Shown one piece after another: positions 7,768 to 17,529 of a stretch of 36,183 nt of DNA; within the stretch, counting starts at the first letter, position 1, and each line of letters begins with the position of its first letter. The DNA comes from Bacteroidota bacterium. GTDB taxonomy: Bacteria > Bacteroidota > Bacteroidia > Bacteroidales > UBA5342. The notes under the pieces are model-generated. The model did not search any database and was not told where the DNA came from. It saw only the letters and a program-made list of their open reading frames with translations. The DNA lies in contig QKHT01000029.1 of assembly GCA_003249935.1 (NCBI GenBank), positions 1 through 36,183 on the forward strand, given 5' to 3'. A program made the position numbers and the translations under genes.

Positions 7768-8721
7768 ATGAATGTTGCTAACAACATTGATTTTAAATCT
7801 GAGATAAAGAAGATAGCCAAAGAGAAGAATGCAGTAATACTTGCTCATTATTATCAAAACGATGATATACAAGATATTGCAGATCATATTGGCGATAGTT
7901 TGGCCCTTGCACAATGGGCCAAAAATACAACGGCCGATATTATTGTACTTTGTGGGGTTCATTTTATGGCCGAAACGGCAAAATTACTCTGTCCAGAAAA
8001 ATTGGTTCTTTTGCCAGATACAAATGCCGGCTGTTCGTTAGCCGATTCGGCCGATCCAACTGAATTTAAGGCTTTTGTTGATGCCCATCCTGATCATGTG
8101 GTTATTTCTTATGTGAATACTTCTGCGGCAATTAAAGCTTTAACAGATGTAGTAGTTACTTCTACAAATGCCAAAGCAATTGTTAATAGCTTTCCATTGG
8201 ATAAAAAGATTATCTTTGCGCCGGATCGGAATCTCGGCAATTATTTAAATAGCATAACCGGACGAAATATGGTACTTTGGGATGGGGCATGCCATGTTCA
8301 TGAACAGTTTTCGCTAGAAAAAATTTTAAAATTAAAGCAGGAATATCCGAAGGCATTGGTCTTATCTCACCCCGAATGCAAGAAAGTGATTCTTTCTATA
8401 TCCGATTTTATTGGTTCAACCAGCGCACTTTTAAACTTTTCTAAAAATAGTGTGGCTCAAGAGTTTATTGTAGCTACAGAATCCGGTATTTTGCATGAAA
8501 TGCGAAAGGTATGTTCCGAAAAATTGTTTATTCCGGCTCCACCCAATGATAGTAGTTGTGCTTGTAATGAGTGTAACTTTATGAGGTTAAATACTTTAGA
8601 AAAACTATATTTTTGCCTTAAAAATGAAAGTCCGTATATAACGTTAGACGATAACATTAAAGATAGGGCCGTTATTCCAATAGAAAGAATGCTCAAAATA
8701 TCTCAGGATTTAGGTTTATAG
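7768..8721 (+). CDS. nadA: Quinolinate synthase A
   Basis: NadA condenses iminoaspartate with dihydroxyacetone phosphate to give quinolinate, the second step of de novo NAD synthesis, using a 4Fe-4S cluster. The 317-aa protein has the expected length of the short form. It begins its core with VILAHYYQ and QDIADHIGDS, and carries the cluster cysteines in DTNAGCSLAD (C89), WDGACHVHE (C175) and the CACNECNFM motif (264-269). The extra cysteine in HPEC (C204) is not one of the usual ligands. No nadB or nadC gene is in the window. It is the first gene of the long rightward run, next to the putative origin, and ruvB follows 9 bases after its stop codon. Confidence 0.96.
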   Translation: MNVANNIDFKSEIKKIAKEKNAVILAHYYQNDDIQDIADHIGDSLALAQWAKNTTADIIVLCGVHFMAETAKLLCPEKLVLLPDTNAGCSLADSADPTEFKAFVDAHPDHVVISYVNTSAAIKALTDVVVTSTNAKAIVNSFPLDKKIIFAPDRNLGNYLNSITGRNMVLWDGACHVHEQFSLEKILKLKQEYPKALVLSHPECKKVILSISDFIGSTSALLNFSKNSVAQEFIVATESGILHEMRKVCSEKLFIPAPPNDSSCACNECNFMRLNTLEKLYFCLKNESPYITLDDNIKDRAVIPIERMLKISQDLGL

Positions 8722-8730
8722 AACTTATTG

Positions 8731-9747
8731 ATGGCACAAGATTTTGATATACGTAGTACTTCAGAAATAGAAGTTGATAATAAACTTCGCCCTTTAAATT
8801 TTGATGATTTTAAAGGGCAGAGTCATATTTTAGAAAATCTGAAAGTTTTTGTATTAGCCGCTAAAAACAGAGGCGAAGCTTTAGATCATGTATTATTGCA
8901 TGGGCCACCCGGGTTGGGTAAAACAACCTTATCCAATATTGTGGCTAATGAATTGGGTGTTGGGTTTAAGATAACATCTGGACCGGTTTTGGATAAACCC
9001 GGCGATTTAGCTGGAGTACTCACAAATTTGGCCATGAATGATGTTTTATTTATTGATGAAATTCATCGTTTAAGCCCGGTAGTTGAAGAATATCTGTATT
9101 CTGCAATGGAAGATTTTCGTATCGATATTATGATTGATAAAGGACCGAGTGCACGATCCATCCAACTTAGTTTAAATCCATTTACAATGGTTGGAGCTAC
9201 AACACGTAGTGGATTGTTAACTAGTCCGTTAAGGGCACGATTTGGAATTAATTGTCATTTCGATTATTATGATTTAGAAGTATTGTCAGGTATTATACAA
9301 CGGTCTTCACGTATTTTAAATGTTTCTATTTTTGAATCTGCAGCTTATCAGATTGCACGACGGAGTAGGGGAACGCCACGTATTGCCAATGCGTTATTAC
9401 GTAGAGTTAGAGATTTTGCCCAGGTAAAAGGTAATGGTGTAATTAACGATGAGATAACTGAGTATGCTTTAAATGCACTAAATATCGATTCTCATGGTCT
9501 CGATGAAATGGATAATAAAATACTGATTACTATTATTGATAAATTTAATGGTGGTCCGGTTGGATTATCTACTATTTCTACGGCAGTTGGTGAAGATAGT
9601 GGAACCATCGAAGATGTTTATGAACCATTTTTGATAAAGGAAGGGTTTATTAAGCGAACACCACGGGGTAGGGAAGTTACTCCTTTAGCTTATAGTCATT
9701 TAGGTAGAATGAACCTTCCAGGAGGTTCTCAAGGTTTGTTATTTTAA
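8731..9747 (+). CDS. ruvB: Holliday junction DNA helicase RuvB
   Basis: RuvB is the hexameric AAA+ motor that drives branch migration of Holliday junctions with RuvA. From the ATG at 8731 (a TTG directly before it is also in frame), Walker A GPPGLGKT lies at 58-65, Walker B LFIDEIH near 106-112, and the arginine-finger/sensor segment [18 protein letters not shown] follows. The C-terminal winged helix ends in [13 protein letters not shown]. The protein is 338 aa, normal for the family, and all motifs are intact. It lies 9 bases after nadA and 10 bases before the flippase gene, so it is probably co-transcribed with both. ruvA and ruvC are not in this window. Confidence 0.97.
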   Translation: MAQDFDIRSTSEIEVDNKLRPLNFDDFKGQSHILENLKVFVLAAKNRGEALDHVLLHGPPGLGKTTLSNIVANELGVGFKITSGPVLDKPGDLAGVLTNLAMNDVLFIDEIHRLSPVVEEYLYSAMEDFRIDIMIDKGPSARSIQLSLNPFTMVGATTRSGLLTSPLRARFGINCHFDYYDLEVLSGIIQRSSRILNVSIFESAAYQIARRSRGTPRIANALLRRVRDFAQVKGNGVINDEITEYALNALNIDSHGLDEMDNKILITIIDKFNGGPVGLSTISTAVGEDSGTIEDVYEPFLIKEGFIKRTPRGREVTPLAYSHLGRMNLPGGSQGLLF

Positions 9748-9757
9748 TATTATTGTT

Positions 9758-11224
9758 TTGGCTGCTGGAATAAAGTCTTTGTTTAAAGATACTGCCATAT
9801 ATGGTTTAAGCAGTATTTTGGGTAAGTTTATGAATTGGCTTTTAGTGCCTTTATATACTTATGTCATTACTGTTCAGGCTGAATATGGAATAGTTGTGAA
9901 TTTGTATGGTTGGTTAGCATTAGTTCTGGTTTTTTTAACATATGGCATGGAAACCGGATTCTTTAGGTTTTCAAAAAAGCATTCTGATTTTGAACAAGTA
10001 TATAGTACTTCTTTTTTTAGCATATTAACTACCTCTGTAATTTTTGTATTACTTACCTATTTTTTTAATGAACCCATTTCTAAGGTTTTAGATTTAGGTT
10101 CTAATAATAAAATATTAATTTATTGTGCAGTAATTTTATTTTTTGATGCCATAAGTACTATCCCTTTTGTATATTTAAGGCAACAAAATAGGCCTGTGCG
10201 ATTCGCTGTAATTAAGTTGGTAAACATTGGTTTAAATATTTTTCTTAATCTATTTTTTCTAATTGTTTTGCCCAAGTATTTTGTTAATTCGTTTATTTTT
10301 AAATCATTATCATTTGTTGATTTTATTTTTTTAGCCAATATAGCCACTTCAGTGCTTACTTTTTTGATGTTAATTCCTTACTTAAATGTTTCTAAAAGTA
10401 AGTTTGATTTCAATCTTTTAAAATCCATGTTAAGTTATTCATTCCCGATTTTGGTTGTGGGTATTGCTGGTGGAATTACTCAATATGGAGATAAAATTAT
10501 TTATCCTTATTTGTATAATAATCAGGATATGGCTTACCATCAATTAGGTATTTATGGTGCTTGTTATAAGCTTGCTGTAGTAATGGTTATGTTTGTACAG
10601 GCCTTTAGGTTTGCCTATGAGCCTTTCTTTTTTTCTAAAAATAGTGATAAAAATGATCGGTTGTTGTATTCAAAAATCATGAATATTTTTGTGGCACTTT
10701 GTCTTTTTGTTTTTTTAGGAATGACATTTTTTGTGGATGTTATTAAGTATTTTATTGGAGTAAATTATCAGGAAGGTTTGTATATTCTACCCATAATTTT
10801 GTTAGCTAATATTTTTTATGGTGTTTATTTTAATCTTTCTGTGTGGTATAAGGTTACCGATAAAACACGGTATGGTGCCTATTTGGCTATAGTTGGTTCA
10901 ATGATTACCTTATGTTTAAATATTATTTTTGTTCCAAAATATGGTTATATCGCATCTGCATGGGCTAATTTTGTATGTTTTGGCGTGATGATGATTTTAT
11001 CTTGGGTTTTTAGTCTAAAACATTTTAGGGTGGATTATGAATTAAGTAAATTAGGTATTTTATTTGTTATGGCCATATTAATGTTTTATGCAGATAAATT
11101 TTTGGTTATTCATACTAATGTTTATTTAGCCTATATTTTAAAAATTTTATTTCTGTTTATTTTTACGGTATATTATTTGTATACTGATGGTTATATAAAA
11201 AAATTTGTATCAAATAAATTTTAG
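9758..11224 (+). CDS. Wzx-like polysaccharide/lipid flippase (MATE/MVF superfamily)
   Basis: A 488-aa integral membrane protein with about 12-14 hydrophobic helices. The N-terminus, GIKSLFKDTAIYGLSSILGK, and the following MNWLLVPLYTYVI are typical of Bacteroidota O-antigen or capsule flippases. Such proteins move lipid-linked glycan units across the inner membrane. The start is a TTG at 9758, 10 bases after the ruvB stop; no ATG lies nearby and the next methionine (residue 26) would remove a conserved segment. dut follows 3 bases after its stop. Placement between ruvB and dut is, as I recall, common in Bacteroidales. The glycan it carries cannot be told from sequence; the glycosyltransferase and heptose genes at 24-27 kb are possible partners. 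Confidence 0.88.
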   Translation: MAAGIKSLFKDTAIYGLSSILGKFMNWLLVPLYTYVITVQAEYGIVVNLYGWLALVLVFLTYGMETGFFRFSKKHSDFEQVYSTSFFSILTTSVIFVLLTYFFNEPISKVLDLGSNNKILIYCAVILFFDAISTIPFVYLRQQNRPVRFAVIKLVNIGLNIFLNLFFLIVLPKYFVNSFIFKSLSFVDFIFLANIATSVLTFLMLIPYLNVSKSKFDFNLLKSMLSYSFPILVVGIAGGITQYGDKIIYPYLYNNQDMAYHQLGIYGACYKLAVVMVMFVQAFRFAYEPFFFSKNSDKNDRLLYSKIMNIFVALCLFVFLGMTFFVDVIKYFIGVNYQEGLYILPIILLANIFYGVYFNLSVWYKVTDKTRYGAYLAIVGSMITLCLNIIFVPKYGYIASAWANFVCFGVMMILSWVFSLKHFRVDYELSKLGILFVMAILMFYADKFLVIHTNVYLAYILKILFLFIFTVYYLYTDGYIKKFVSNKF

Positions 11225-11227
11225 TGT

Positions 11228-11668
11228 ATGAAACATAAAGTTAAAATAGTGAATACTTCGCGTTACGATCTTCCTCAATATGCTACTGAACATTCAGCTG
11301 GTATGGATTTACGAGCTAATTTAGACGCTTCAGTTGTATTAAAACCTTTAGAAAGGTATCTTGTTCCTACAGGATTATTTATAGAGCTTACTGAAGGTTT
11401 AGAAGCGCAAATCAGACCGCGTAGTGGTTTAGCAAATAAATATGGCGTAACTGTTTTAAATACGCCTGGTACAATTGATGCGGATTATAGAGGTGAAATC
11501 AAAGTGATATTAATTAATTTGTCTAACGAAGATTTTGAAATTAAACCTGGCGAGCGAATTTGTCAAATGGTGATTTCAGAATATACAAAAGTGGTTTTAG
11601 ATCCTGTTTCTTTTTTGTCTGAAACGGAAAGAGGATCTGGAGGTTTTGGTCATACCGGAAAACATTGA
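11228..11668 (+). CDS. dut: Deoxyuridine 5'-triphosphate nucleotidohydrolase (dUTPase)
   Basis: This enzyme hydrolyses dUTP to dUMP and pyrophosphate, keeping uracil out of DNA and supplying the dTMP precursor. All five motifs of the trimeric dUTPase family are present in 146 aa: SAGMDLRA (23-30), PRSGLA (64-69), [10 protein letters not shown] (81-90) with the catalytic aspartate, GERICQMV (108-115), and the glycine-rich C-terminal arm [10 protein letters not shown] (135-144). The length is typical. It begins 3 bases after the flippase stop and is followed 13 bases later by the TPR gene. Confidence 0.97.
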   Translation: MKHKVKIVNTSRYDLPQYATEHSAGMDLRANLDASVVLKPLERYLVPTGLFIELTEGLEAQIRPRSGLANKYGVTVLNTPGTIDADYRGEIKVILINLSNEDFEIKPGERICQMVISEYTKVVLDPVSFLSETERGSGGFGHTGKH

Positions 11669-11681
11669 TTATAAGACATAT

Positions 11682-13403
11682 ATGAAATATTTATTAATTT
11701 TTCTTTTTTCTTTTTTCTTTTTTAAATCATTTTCGCAGAGTGAACTTAACTCTGTTCTTAATAAAATTAATGAGGGTTTATCTATTGAAGATAAACGCAC
11801 GTTTGAATTTTACTTTTATCAGGGTTTGGAACAAAAGAACAGAGGCGATTTTCAAAATGCTTTGAATTCATTTTTAAAATGCGTGGATATCGATAAAAAT
11901 AGTGCAGTTGTTTTATTTGAAGCAGGTAAGATACTTGTTTATGGTGGTCAGTCTGAAAAGGGAATCGAACTTTTGAATAAAGCTTGTGCGCTTAATAATG
12001 ATAATATTTGGTATGCTCTTACTTTGGCAAATATTTATGTTAATTCTGAAAGAATTTCAAGTGCTATCGCAATTCTTGAAAATTTGCATCAAACTATTCC
12101 TGATAATTTTGACTTAACTTTCAATTTAATTTCTTTGTATGAACAGAATAAGCAATTTGATAAAGCTATTACATTACTTTTACCATTTGCAAAGTTAAAT
12201 GAATATGCAGATGATGTTAATTTAGAAATTTATAAGTTGTATTTAAATTCTAATAATTTGAATGATGCTGTAAAATTAATGAAGACGAGTTATAAGAAAG
12301 TACCTTCTTCAAAATTTGCTTTATTAATTGGTGATGCATATGCTATTGGTAAGGACTTTAAAAATGCTTTAAAATGGTATAATAAAAGTTTTAAACATAA
12401 TCCGAATTATGGTGCTACATGGTTATCTCTATTGTATCTTTCGGTCGAAAATAAAGATGAAATTTCTTTTCGTAAAGCGTTTGATAGTATAGTAGGAAAT
12501 TCTGACATAGATTCTGATATAAAATTGGGGGTCGGTGTAAATATTTTATCTAATGATTCTTATAAATTTTTAAATCACTCAGAAATAGATTCTATGATTT
12601 CTGATTTATATAGAATTAATTCTATGAATAAAAATTTTAATTCATTTTATGCAAATTATTGTATTTCAAAAGATGATACTATTGGTTCAATAAAATATTT
12701 AAAGAGAGAAATACAATTTTATCCGGATAATAATTCAGCTTGGTTGCAATTACTTTCTACTTATTTGCAAACGGATAGTTTGTCGGAGGCTGAGGCAATT
12801 TTTAACGAAGGCAAAGAGTTAAACCCTATGTCTGATTGGTTTATGTTAGGTAGTTTTGTGAGTTTTAAGCTTAAAGATTATAATGCTACAATTAAAAATT
12901 GTATTGAAGGAATTAAGTTGTCAAATAACGATAAATCCATAGCTCAGTTTTCAGCCCAAATTGGAGATGCTTACTTTGCATTAAATGAGAGAGATAGTGT
13001 TATTAAATATTATGATATTGCAATAAAATATAATAATGAAGATAAATTATTATTAAATAATTATGCGTATTATTTGTCTGTTTTCAATATAAATTTGTCA
13101 TTAGCTGAATCTATGGCCTCGAAATGTGTTTCTATTGATCCGGGAAATTATACATTTTTAGATACCTATGCATGGGTACTTTTTCGAAAAAAGGAGTATA
13201 TTCTTGCAAAATTTTATATTGAAAAAGCATTAGAATTGCTTAAAATTGATGAAGGAGTTATTTTTGAACATTATGGTGATATTTTGTTCTTTTTAGACGA
13301 TAAAGATAAAGCAATTTTAAATTGGAGAAAAGCAAAAAGTTTAGGAGTTGATTCAAAATTTATTGATAAAAAAATTGAAGAGAAACGATATATTGAAGAT
13401 TAA
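11682..13403 (+). CDS. Secreted tetratricopeptide repeat protein
   Basis: I chose the ATG at 11682 because it opens a clear signal peptide (MKYLLIFLFSFFFFKSFSQ) and lies just after the dut stop at 11668; the longer frame from 11646 would overlap dut. The mature protein of about 550 aa is built of helical TPR units, for example GDFQNALNSFLKCVDIDKNSA, GQSEKGIELLNKACALNND, and near the C-terminus KEYILAKFYIEKALELL. TPR proteins are scaffolds for protein-protein contact in the periplasm. Gene order dut - TPR - DUF4292 - EnvC-like is, as I recall, conserved in Bacteroidales, suggesting a shared envelope role. Partner and exact function are unknown. The gene is extremely AT-rich. Confidence 0.87.
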   Translation: MKYLLIFLFSFFFFKSFSQSELNSVLNKINEGLSIEDKRTFEFYFYQGLEQKNRGDFQNALNSFLKCVDIDKNSAVVLFEAGKILVYGGQSEKGIELLNKACALNNDNIWYALTLANIYVNSERISSAIAILENLHQTIPDNFDLTFNLISLYEQNKQFDKAITLLLPFAKLNEYADDVNLEIYKLYLNSNNLNDAVKLMKTSYKKVPSSKFALLIGDAYAIGKDFKNALKWYNKSFKHNPNYGATWLSLLYLSVENKDEISFRKAFDSIVGNSDIDSDIKLGVGVNILSNDSYKFLNHSEIDSMISDLYRINSMNKNFNSFYANYCISKDDTIGSIKYLKREIQFYPDNNSAWLQLLSTYLQTDSLSEAEAIFNEGKELNPMSDWFMLGSFVSFKLKDYNATIKNCIEGIKLSNNDKSIAQFSAQIGDAYFALNERDSVIKYYDIAIKYNNEDKLLLNNYAYYLSVFNINLSLAESMASKCVSIDPGNYTFLDTYAWVLFRKKEYILAKFYIEKALELLKIDEGVIFEHYGDILFFLDDKDKAILNWRKAKSLGVDSKFIDKKIEEKRYIED

Positions 13404-14022
13404 TTTATTGATAATTGTGTTATTCTTCACTTCATGTAGTATTTTAAAAAAAGGTAATATTGCAAAATCATCATTAGATATTTCTAAAGTAAAGTATTTT
13501 GAAATTTATGGTGTTTCAAAAGTTGATATGAACAGTTCTAAGTTTAATTTTCAAACGACTGTAAAATGGTCAACTAAAAAAACTCTATTAATATTTAAAA
13601 TATTTCCGGGTATTGAAGTTGGTAAAATTCTTTTTCAAAACGATTCTGTTTATATTATAAGTAATTTGGAAAGTTGTGTTTATAAATATTTTTCTAAAGA
13701 TATTTGTAATAATAATCAACTGCGCACAATTTTTTCAGGATTGATTAATAAGGATTACAAAAAAGTTAACTCTAATTCAATTGAGTATTTTTATACTGGA
13801 TTTCAACTTGATTCTATGTATATCAATAATTCAATTTTTAATGGAAATTTCAAATATTCTTATCTCGATAATTGGTATCCAAATTTAATAAGTGGTTTAC
13901 TTATTTATAAAAATAGGAATGTTTTTTGTGATTTTACCGTTGTAAGAGGTTTGTATAATTTTAAAGATGTATTAATTGACTATCAAATTCCTTCCGATTA
14001 TGAAGTTATTTATGTTAAATAG
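13393..14022 (+). CDS. DUF4292 family lipoprotein
   Basis: A small lipoprotein of Bacteroidota with unknown function. The signal segment KINLLIIVLFFTSC ends in a lipobox-like FTSC, so outer-membrane or periplasmic lipid anchoring is likely. I favour the TTG start at 13393 (209 aa), which overlaps the TPR gene by 11 bases and gives a signal peptide of normal size. An ATG at 13348 would give 224 aa with a longer charged N-terminus and a 56-base overlap. The body is beta-rich (YFEIYGVSKVDMN, VGKILFQNDSVYIIS, FYTGFQLDSMYINN), resembling the LolA/LolB-like fold reported for related envelope families, though that link is tentative. It lies between a TPR protein and an EnvC-like protein and probably works with one of them. 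Confidence 0.78.
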   Translation: MKINLLIIVLFFTSCSILKKGNIAKSSLDISKVKYFEIYGVSKVDMNSSKFNFQTTVKWSTKKTLLIFKIFPGIEVGKILFQNDSVYIISNLESCVYKYFSKDICNNNQLRTIFSGLINKDYKKVNSNSIEYFYTGFQLDSMYINNSIFNGNFKYSYLDNWYPNLISGLLIYKNRNVFCDFTVVRGLYNFKDVLIDYQIPSDYEVIYVK

Positions 14023-15211
14023 GTATCTTATTCTATTGCTAATTTTTATTAGTCATTATGCCAATGGTCAATCTTTAAAAACATTACAAGATGAAAGAGA
14101 TAAACTTAAGAAAGAAATTGATTATAATAACTCTCTACTAGAAAAGAATAAGAAGGATCTCAATTACTTATTTTCAAATTACAAAATTAATAAGATTCAA
14201 ATTTTAAATCGAGAGGCTTTAATAAAAAATTTGGATGCGCAGATCGCATTAATATCGGGAAATATTGCAGATAAAGAAATACAAATTTCTAATAGTGAAA
14301 AAAAGTTAGTAGAAATCAAAACGGAATATGCAAATATGATTTACAATTCGTGGACTACTAAACAAAAGCAGAATTCATTAATGTATATTTTTAGTGGTAC
14401 TGATTTTGATGAAATAGTTCGGAGATATAGATATTATATAGAATTTACTAATTATAGGCGATCTCAGGCTGAGAATATTGACAAACTTACTAGTTTATTG
14501 AAGAAGGAACATTCAGAATTAAATATTCAAAAATTGCAATTGAAGCGATTAATTGACGAAAAGAATATTGAGAAGAACAATTTAGTTGCCAAGAAATTGG
14601 ATCAGGAGAAATCAATGAGTTCATTGAAAGAAAATGAAAAGAGAATAAATTCTGATTTAGCAAAGTATAAAAAACGTGTTGATGATTTAAATAAATTCAT
14701 TGAAAGACTGATTATTGCCGAATCTAAAAAACGGCAAAAAGAACGAGGTTCTTTAAAACTCACACCTGAAGAACAAAAATTAAGTTCTGAGTTTGGTCGT
14801 AATTTAGGTAAATTGCCTTGGCCGGTTTCTAAAGGCGTAATCGTGAGCAAGTTTGGTGTTTCTAATGTTGGAACGTCTGGTCAGGTAAAAATAGATAACA
14901 GTGGTATAGAGATTGAGACTGAAAAGGGTAGTAATGTTAGAGCTGTATTTGAGGGAATTGTTACAGTGGTGATGAATTTGCCTGGTAGTAATATGGGTGT
15001 TATAATAAGGCATGGCGATTATTTAACTTTTTATGCAAATCTTTCTGGTGTAAATGTAGTAAAAGGAGATAAAGTTGTTTTGAAACAGACACTTGGAACT
15101 GTTTTTGTTGATAAAATTACTGGAAAGTCATTATTGAATTTTCAGGTTTGGAAGGAAGGAAGTAATGGTGTTCCGGTAAAATTAAATCCTGAAAGCTGGT
15201 TAATGAAATAG
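14012..15211 (+). CDS. EnvC-like murein hydrolase activator (coiled coil plus degenerate LytM/M23 domain)
   Basis: A 399-aa exported protein. From the ATG at 14012 the signal peptide is MLNRYLILLLIFISHYANGQ; in-frame ATGs at 14000 and 13976 overlap DUF4292 more. Residues 22-250 form a long coiled coil (LKTLQDERDKLKKEI onward). The C-terminal domain starts at LPWPVSKGVIVSKFG and follows the M23/LytM fold, but the zinc site is lost: the HxxxD position reads NSGIEIE, and the final HxH strand reads LLNFQVW with Asn in place of His. This matches EnvC-type proteins, which activate cell-separation amidases rather than cut peptidoglycan. The amidase partner is not in the window. ybeY follows 2 bases later. 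Confidence 0.88.
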   Translation: MLNRYLILLLIFISHYANGQSLKTLQDERDKLKKEIDYNNSLLEKNKKDLNYLFSNYKINKIQILNREALIKNLDAQIALISGNIADKEIQISNSEKKLVEIKTEYANMIYNSWTTKQKQNSLMYIFSGTDFDEIVRRYRYYIEFTNYRRSQAENIDKLTSLLKKEHSELNIQKLQLKRLIDEKNIEKNNLVAKKLDQEKSMSSLKENEKRINSDLAKYKKRVDDLNKFIERLIIAESKKRQKERGSLKLTPEEQKLSSEFGRNLGKLPWPVSKGVIVSKFGVSNVGTSGQVKIDNSGIEIETEKGSNVRAVFEGIVTVVMNLPGSNMGVIIRHGDYLTFYANLSGVNVVKGDKVVLKQTLGTVFVDKITGKSLLNFQVWKEGSNGVPVKLNPESWLMK

Positions 15212-15213
15212 TT

Positions 15214-15645
15214 ATGGCTATAAATTTTTATTTCGACGATATTAAACCAATTAAGTTTCCACGACTTAAAGTGAAACGTTGGATTAGCATAATTTGTGAT
15301 TTGCATTTTTTTAAATGTGGTTCAATAAATATTATTTTTTGTAGTGAGGATAAGATATTAGAAATTAATAGACAATTTTTAAATCATGATTTTTATACTG
15401 ACATTATTACTTTTGATGAAACAGATTACAATTTAAAAATAGTTAATGGAGAATTGTATATTTCTGTGGGAACTGTTTTGTTTAATGCAAATCAATTTAA
15501 TCAAGATTTCTTGGAAGAACTATATCGTGTAATTATTCATGGTTTTTTACACTTAATGGGATTTAAAGATAAGAAGGCCAATGAATTATTAGTAATGAGA
15601 GAAAATGAAAATAGAGCGTTGATGATATTTAATAAAATAGAATAA
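15214..15645 (+). CDS. ybeY: Endoribonuclease YbeY / rRNA maturation factor
   Basis: YbeY is a metal-dependent RNase involved in 16S rRNA 3' processing and ribosome quality control. The 143-aa protein has the family pattern HGFLHLMGFKD near its C-terminus: H109 and H113 are the first two metal ligands, and the third position, usually His, is D119. This looks like the form seen in Bacteroidota, and Asp can still bind metal. The upstream segment FLNHDFYTDIITFDE is also characteristic. The stop codon overlaps the mnmG start (TAATG), indicating coupled translation. Confidence 0.93.
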   Translation: MAINFYFDDIKPIKFPRLKVKRWISIICDLHFFKCGSINIIFCSEDKILEINRQFLNHDFYTDIITFDETDYNLKIVNGELYISVGTVLFNANQFNQDFLEELYRVIIHGFLHLMGFKDKKANELLVMRENENRALMIFNKIE

Positions 15646-17525
15646 TGGAATTATTTTCCAAATATGATGTAATAGTTATTGGAGGTGGCCATGCGGGATG
15701 TGAAGCTGCTACGGCTTCGGCGAATTTAGGATCTAAAACATTGTTAATTACAATGGATATGAATAAGATTGCACAAATGTCGTGCAATCCAGCTATGGGT
15801 GGAATAGCTAAAGGGCAAATTGTTAGAGAAATAGATGCACTTGGTGGAAATGCAGGAATTGTAACTGATGCTTCTGCTATTCAATTTAAAATGTTAAATC
15901 GTAGCAAGGGACCTGCGATGTGGAGTCCCAGATCACAGAGTGATAGAGTGGAATTTATCAAACAATGGCGTAAAGTTATTGATAACACACCAAATTTAGA
16001 TCTTTGGCAGGATACCGTTAATTCATTGATTATTAAAAACAGAGTTATTTGTGGAGTAAAAACAGCTTTGGGTATTGAAATTTTTAGTAAAACTGTCATC
16101 CTAACAAATGGCACATTTTTGAACGGATTAATGCATATTGGTACGGTTAGTTTTTCAGGAGGTCGTATTTCTGAGCCAGCCAGTTTAGGGGTTTCTGATC
16201 AGCTTAAAGCGTATGGTTTTACTACTTCAAGAATGAAAACTGGTACACCTGTAAGAATTGATGGGCGTTCTGTTGATTTTAAGAGTCTTATTGAACAACC
16301 GGGGGATGAAGATTTTCATAAGTTTTCGTATTTGGAGAGTTCCAAAAGAATTTTAGAGCAGCGAAGCTGTTATATGGCATATACGAATGAGGTTGTTCAT
16401 AATATTTTAGAATGGGGATTTAAGGATTCTCCGATGTATAATGGTACTATACAAAGTCTTGGCCCACGGTATTGCCCCAGTATTGAAACAAAAATCGTGA
16501 CCTTTGCTGATAAAGTTAGTCATCAACTTTTTTTAGAGCCTGAAAGTTTAGATAATAATGAATATTATTTAAATGGTTTTTCTTCTTCACTGCCTTGGAA
16601 TATTCAATATGAAGCTTTGAGAAATATTTCCGGTTTTGAAAATGTTAAGATTTATCGGCCTGGCTATGCGATTGAATATGATTATTTTGATCCCACTCAA
16701 TTAATCAATACATTAGAAACAAAATTAGTAAGCAATTTGTTTTTTGCCGGTCAAATTAATGGAACTACCGGGTATGAAGAGGCTGGGGGACAAGGACTTA
16801 TTGCTGGTATTAATGCACATTTGAAGGCACATTCTATGAGTTCATTTACTTTAAATAGAGATGAAGCTTATATTGGCGTTTTAATTGACGATTTAATTAC
16901 AAAAGGTGTCGATGAACCATATAGAATGTTTACTAGTCGAGCAGAATATAGGATTTTATTGCGACAAGATAATGCGGATACGCGCTTAACCAAACGTGGT
17001 TATGATTTGGGTTTAGTGAATAATGTAAGATTTGAATTGTTAAATTTTAAAGCGCATCGTATCGAATACTTAACAAATTATCTTCGTAATACTTCTATTT
17101 TACCTGATAAATGCAATAATTTGTTACTGGCAAAAGGTACTACCGAAATTAGTCAAAAAGTAAAACTTAGTGATATTCTGTCTCGGCCTCAGATTTCTCT
17201 TATCGATATTTTAGAATTAGATTCATCTTTTGCTGAATTAGTATATAGTGATAATCGTGTCTTAGATGAAATTTTAGAATCGATTGAAATTGATATTAAG
17301 TATGGAGGATATATTGAACGTGAGCGAATCGTGGCCGACAAAATGATGCGTTTAGAAGATTTAAAGATAAAAGGGCGATTTGTTTATGCTGATATTTTAT
17401 CTTTAAGTACTGAAGCTCGTCAGAAATTGACTGCTATTAATCCGGATACAATTGGTCAAGCAAGAAGGATTAGTGGTGTTTCACCATCTGATATTAATGT
17501 TTTATTGGTGTTATTGGGTCGTTAA
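15645..17525 (+). CDS. mnmG: tRNA uridine-5-carboxymethylaminomethyl modification enzyme MnmG (GidA)
   Basis: MnmG, with MnmE, places the carboxymethylaminomethyl group on U34 of certain tRNAs, using FAD and a folate-derived methylene. The 626-aa length is typical. The N-terminal dinucleotide-binding motif GGGHAGCEAA spans residues 13-22, followed by CNPAMGGIAKGQ and, in the second half, NGTTGYEEAGGQGLIAG. The C-terminal helical domain (QARRISGVSPSDINVLLVLL) is intact. The start overlaps ybeY by one base. A parS-type palindrome lies 5 bases after the stop. mnmG (gidA) is classically found close to oriC in many bacteria, which fits the proposed origin 8 kb upstream. Confidence 0.97.
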   Translation: MELFSKYDVIVIGGGHAGCEAATASANLGSKTLLITMDMNKIAQMSCNPAMGGIAKGQIVREIDALGGNAGIVTDASAIQFKMLNRSKGPAMWSPRSQSDRVEFIKQWRKVIDNTPNLDLWQDTVNSLIIKNRVICGVKTALGIEIFSKTVILTNGTFLNGLMHIGTVSFSGGRISEPASLGVSDQLKAYGFTTSRMKTGTPVRIDGRSVDFKSLIEQPGDEDFHKFSYLESSKRILEQRSCYMAYTNEVVHNILEWGFKDSPMYNGTIQSLGPRYCPSIETKIVTFADKVSHQLFLEPESLDNNEYYLNGFSSSLPWNIQYEALRNISGFENVKIYRPGYAIEYDYFDPTQLINTLETKLVSNLFFAGQINGTTGYEEAGGQGLIAGINAHLKAHSMSSFTLNRDEAYIGVLIDDLITKGVDEPYRMFTSRAEYRILLRQDNADTRLTKRGYDLGLVNNVRFELLNFKAHRIEYLTNYLRNTSILPDKCNNLLLAKGTTEISQKVKLSDILSRPQISLIDILELDSSFAELVYSDNRVLDEILESIEIDIKYGGYIERERIVADKMMRLEDLKIKGRFVYADILSLSTEARQKLTAINPDTIGQARRISGVSPSDINVLLVLLGR

Positions 17526-17529
17526 TTAC

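Noticed and set aside
7735-7962. Minus-strand frame over the nadA start
   Set aside because: Overlaps the conserved N-terminus of nadA and consists of low-complexity hydrophobic residues.
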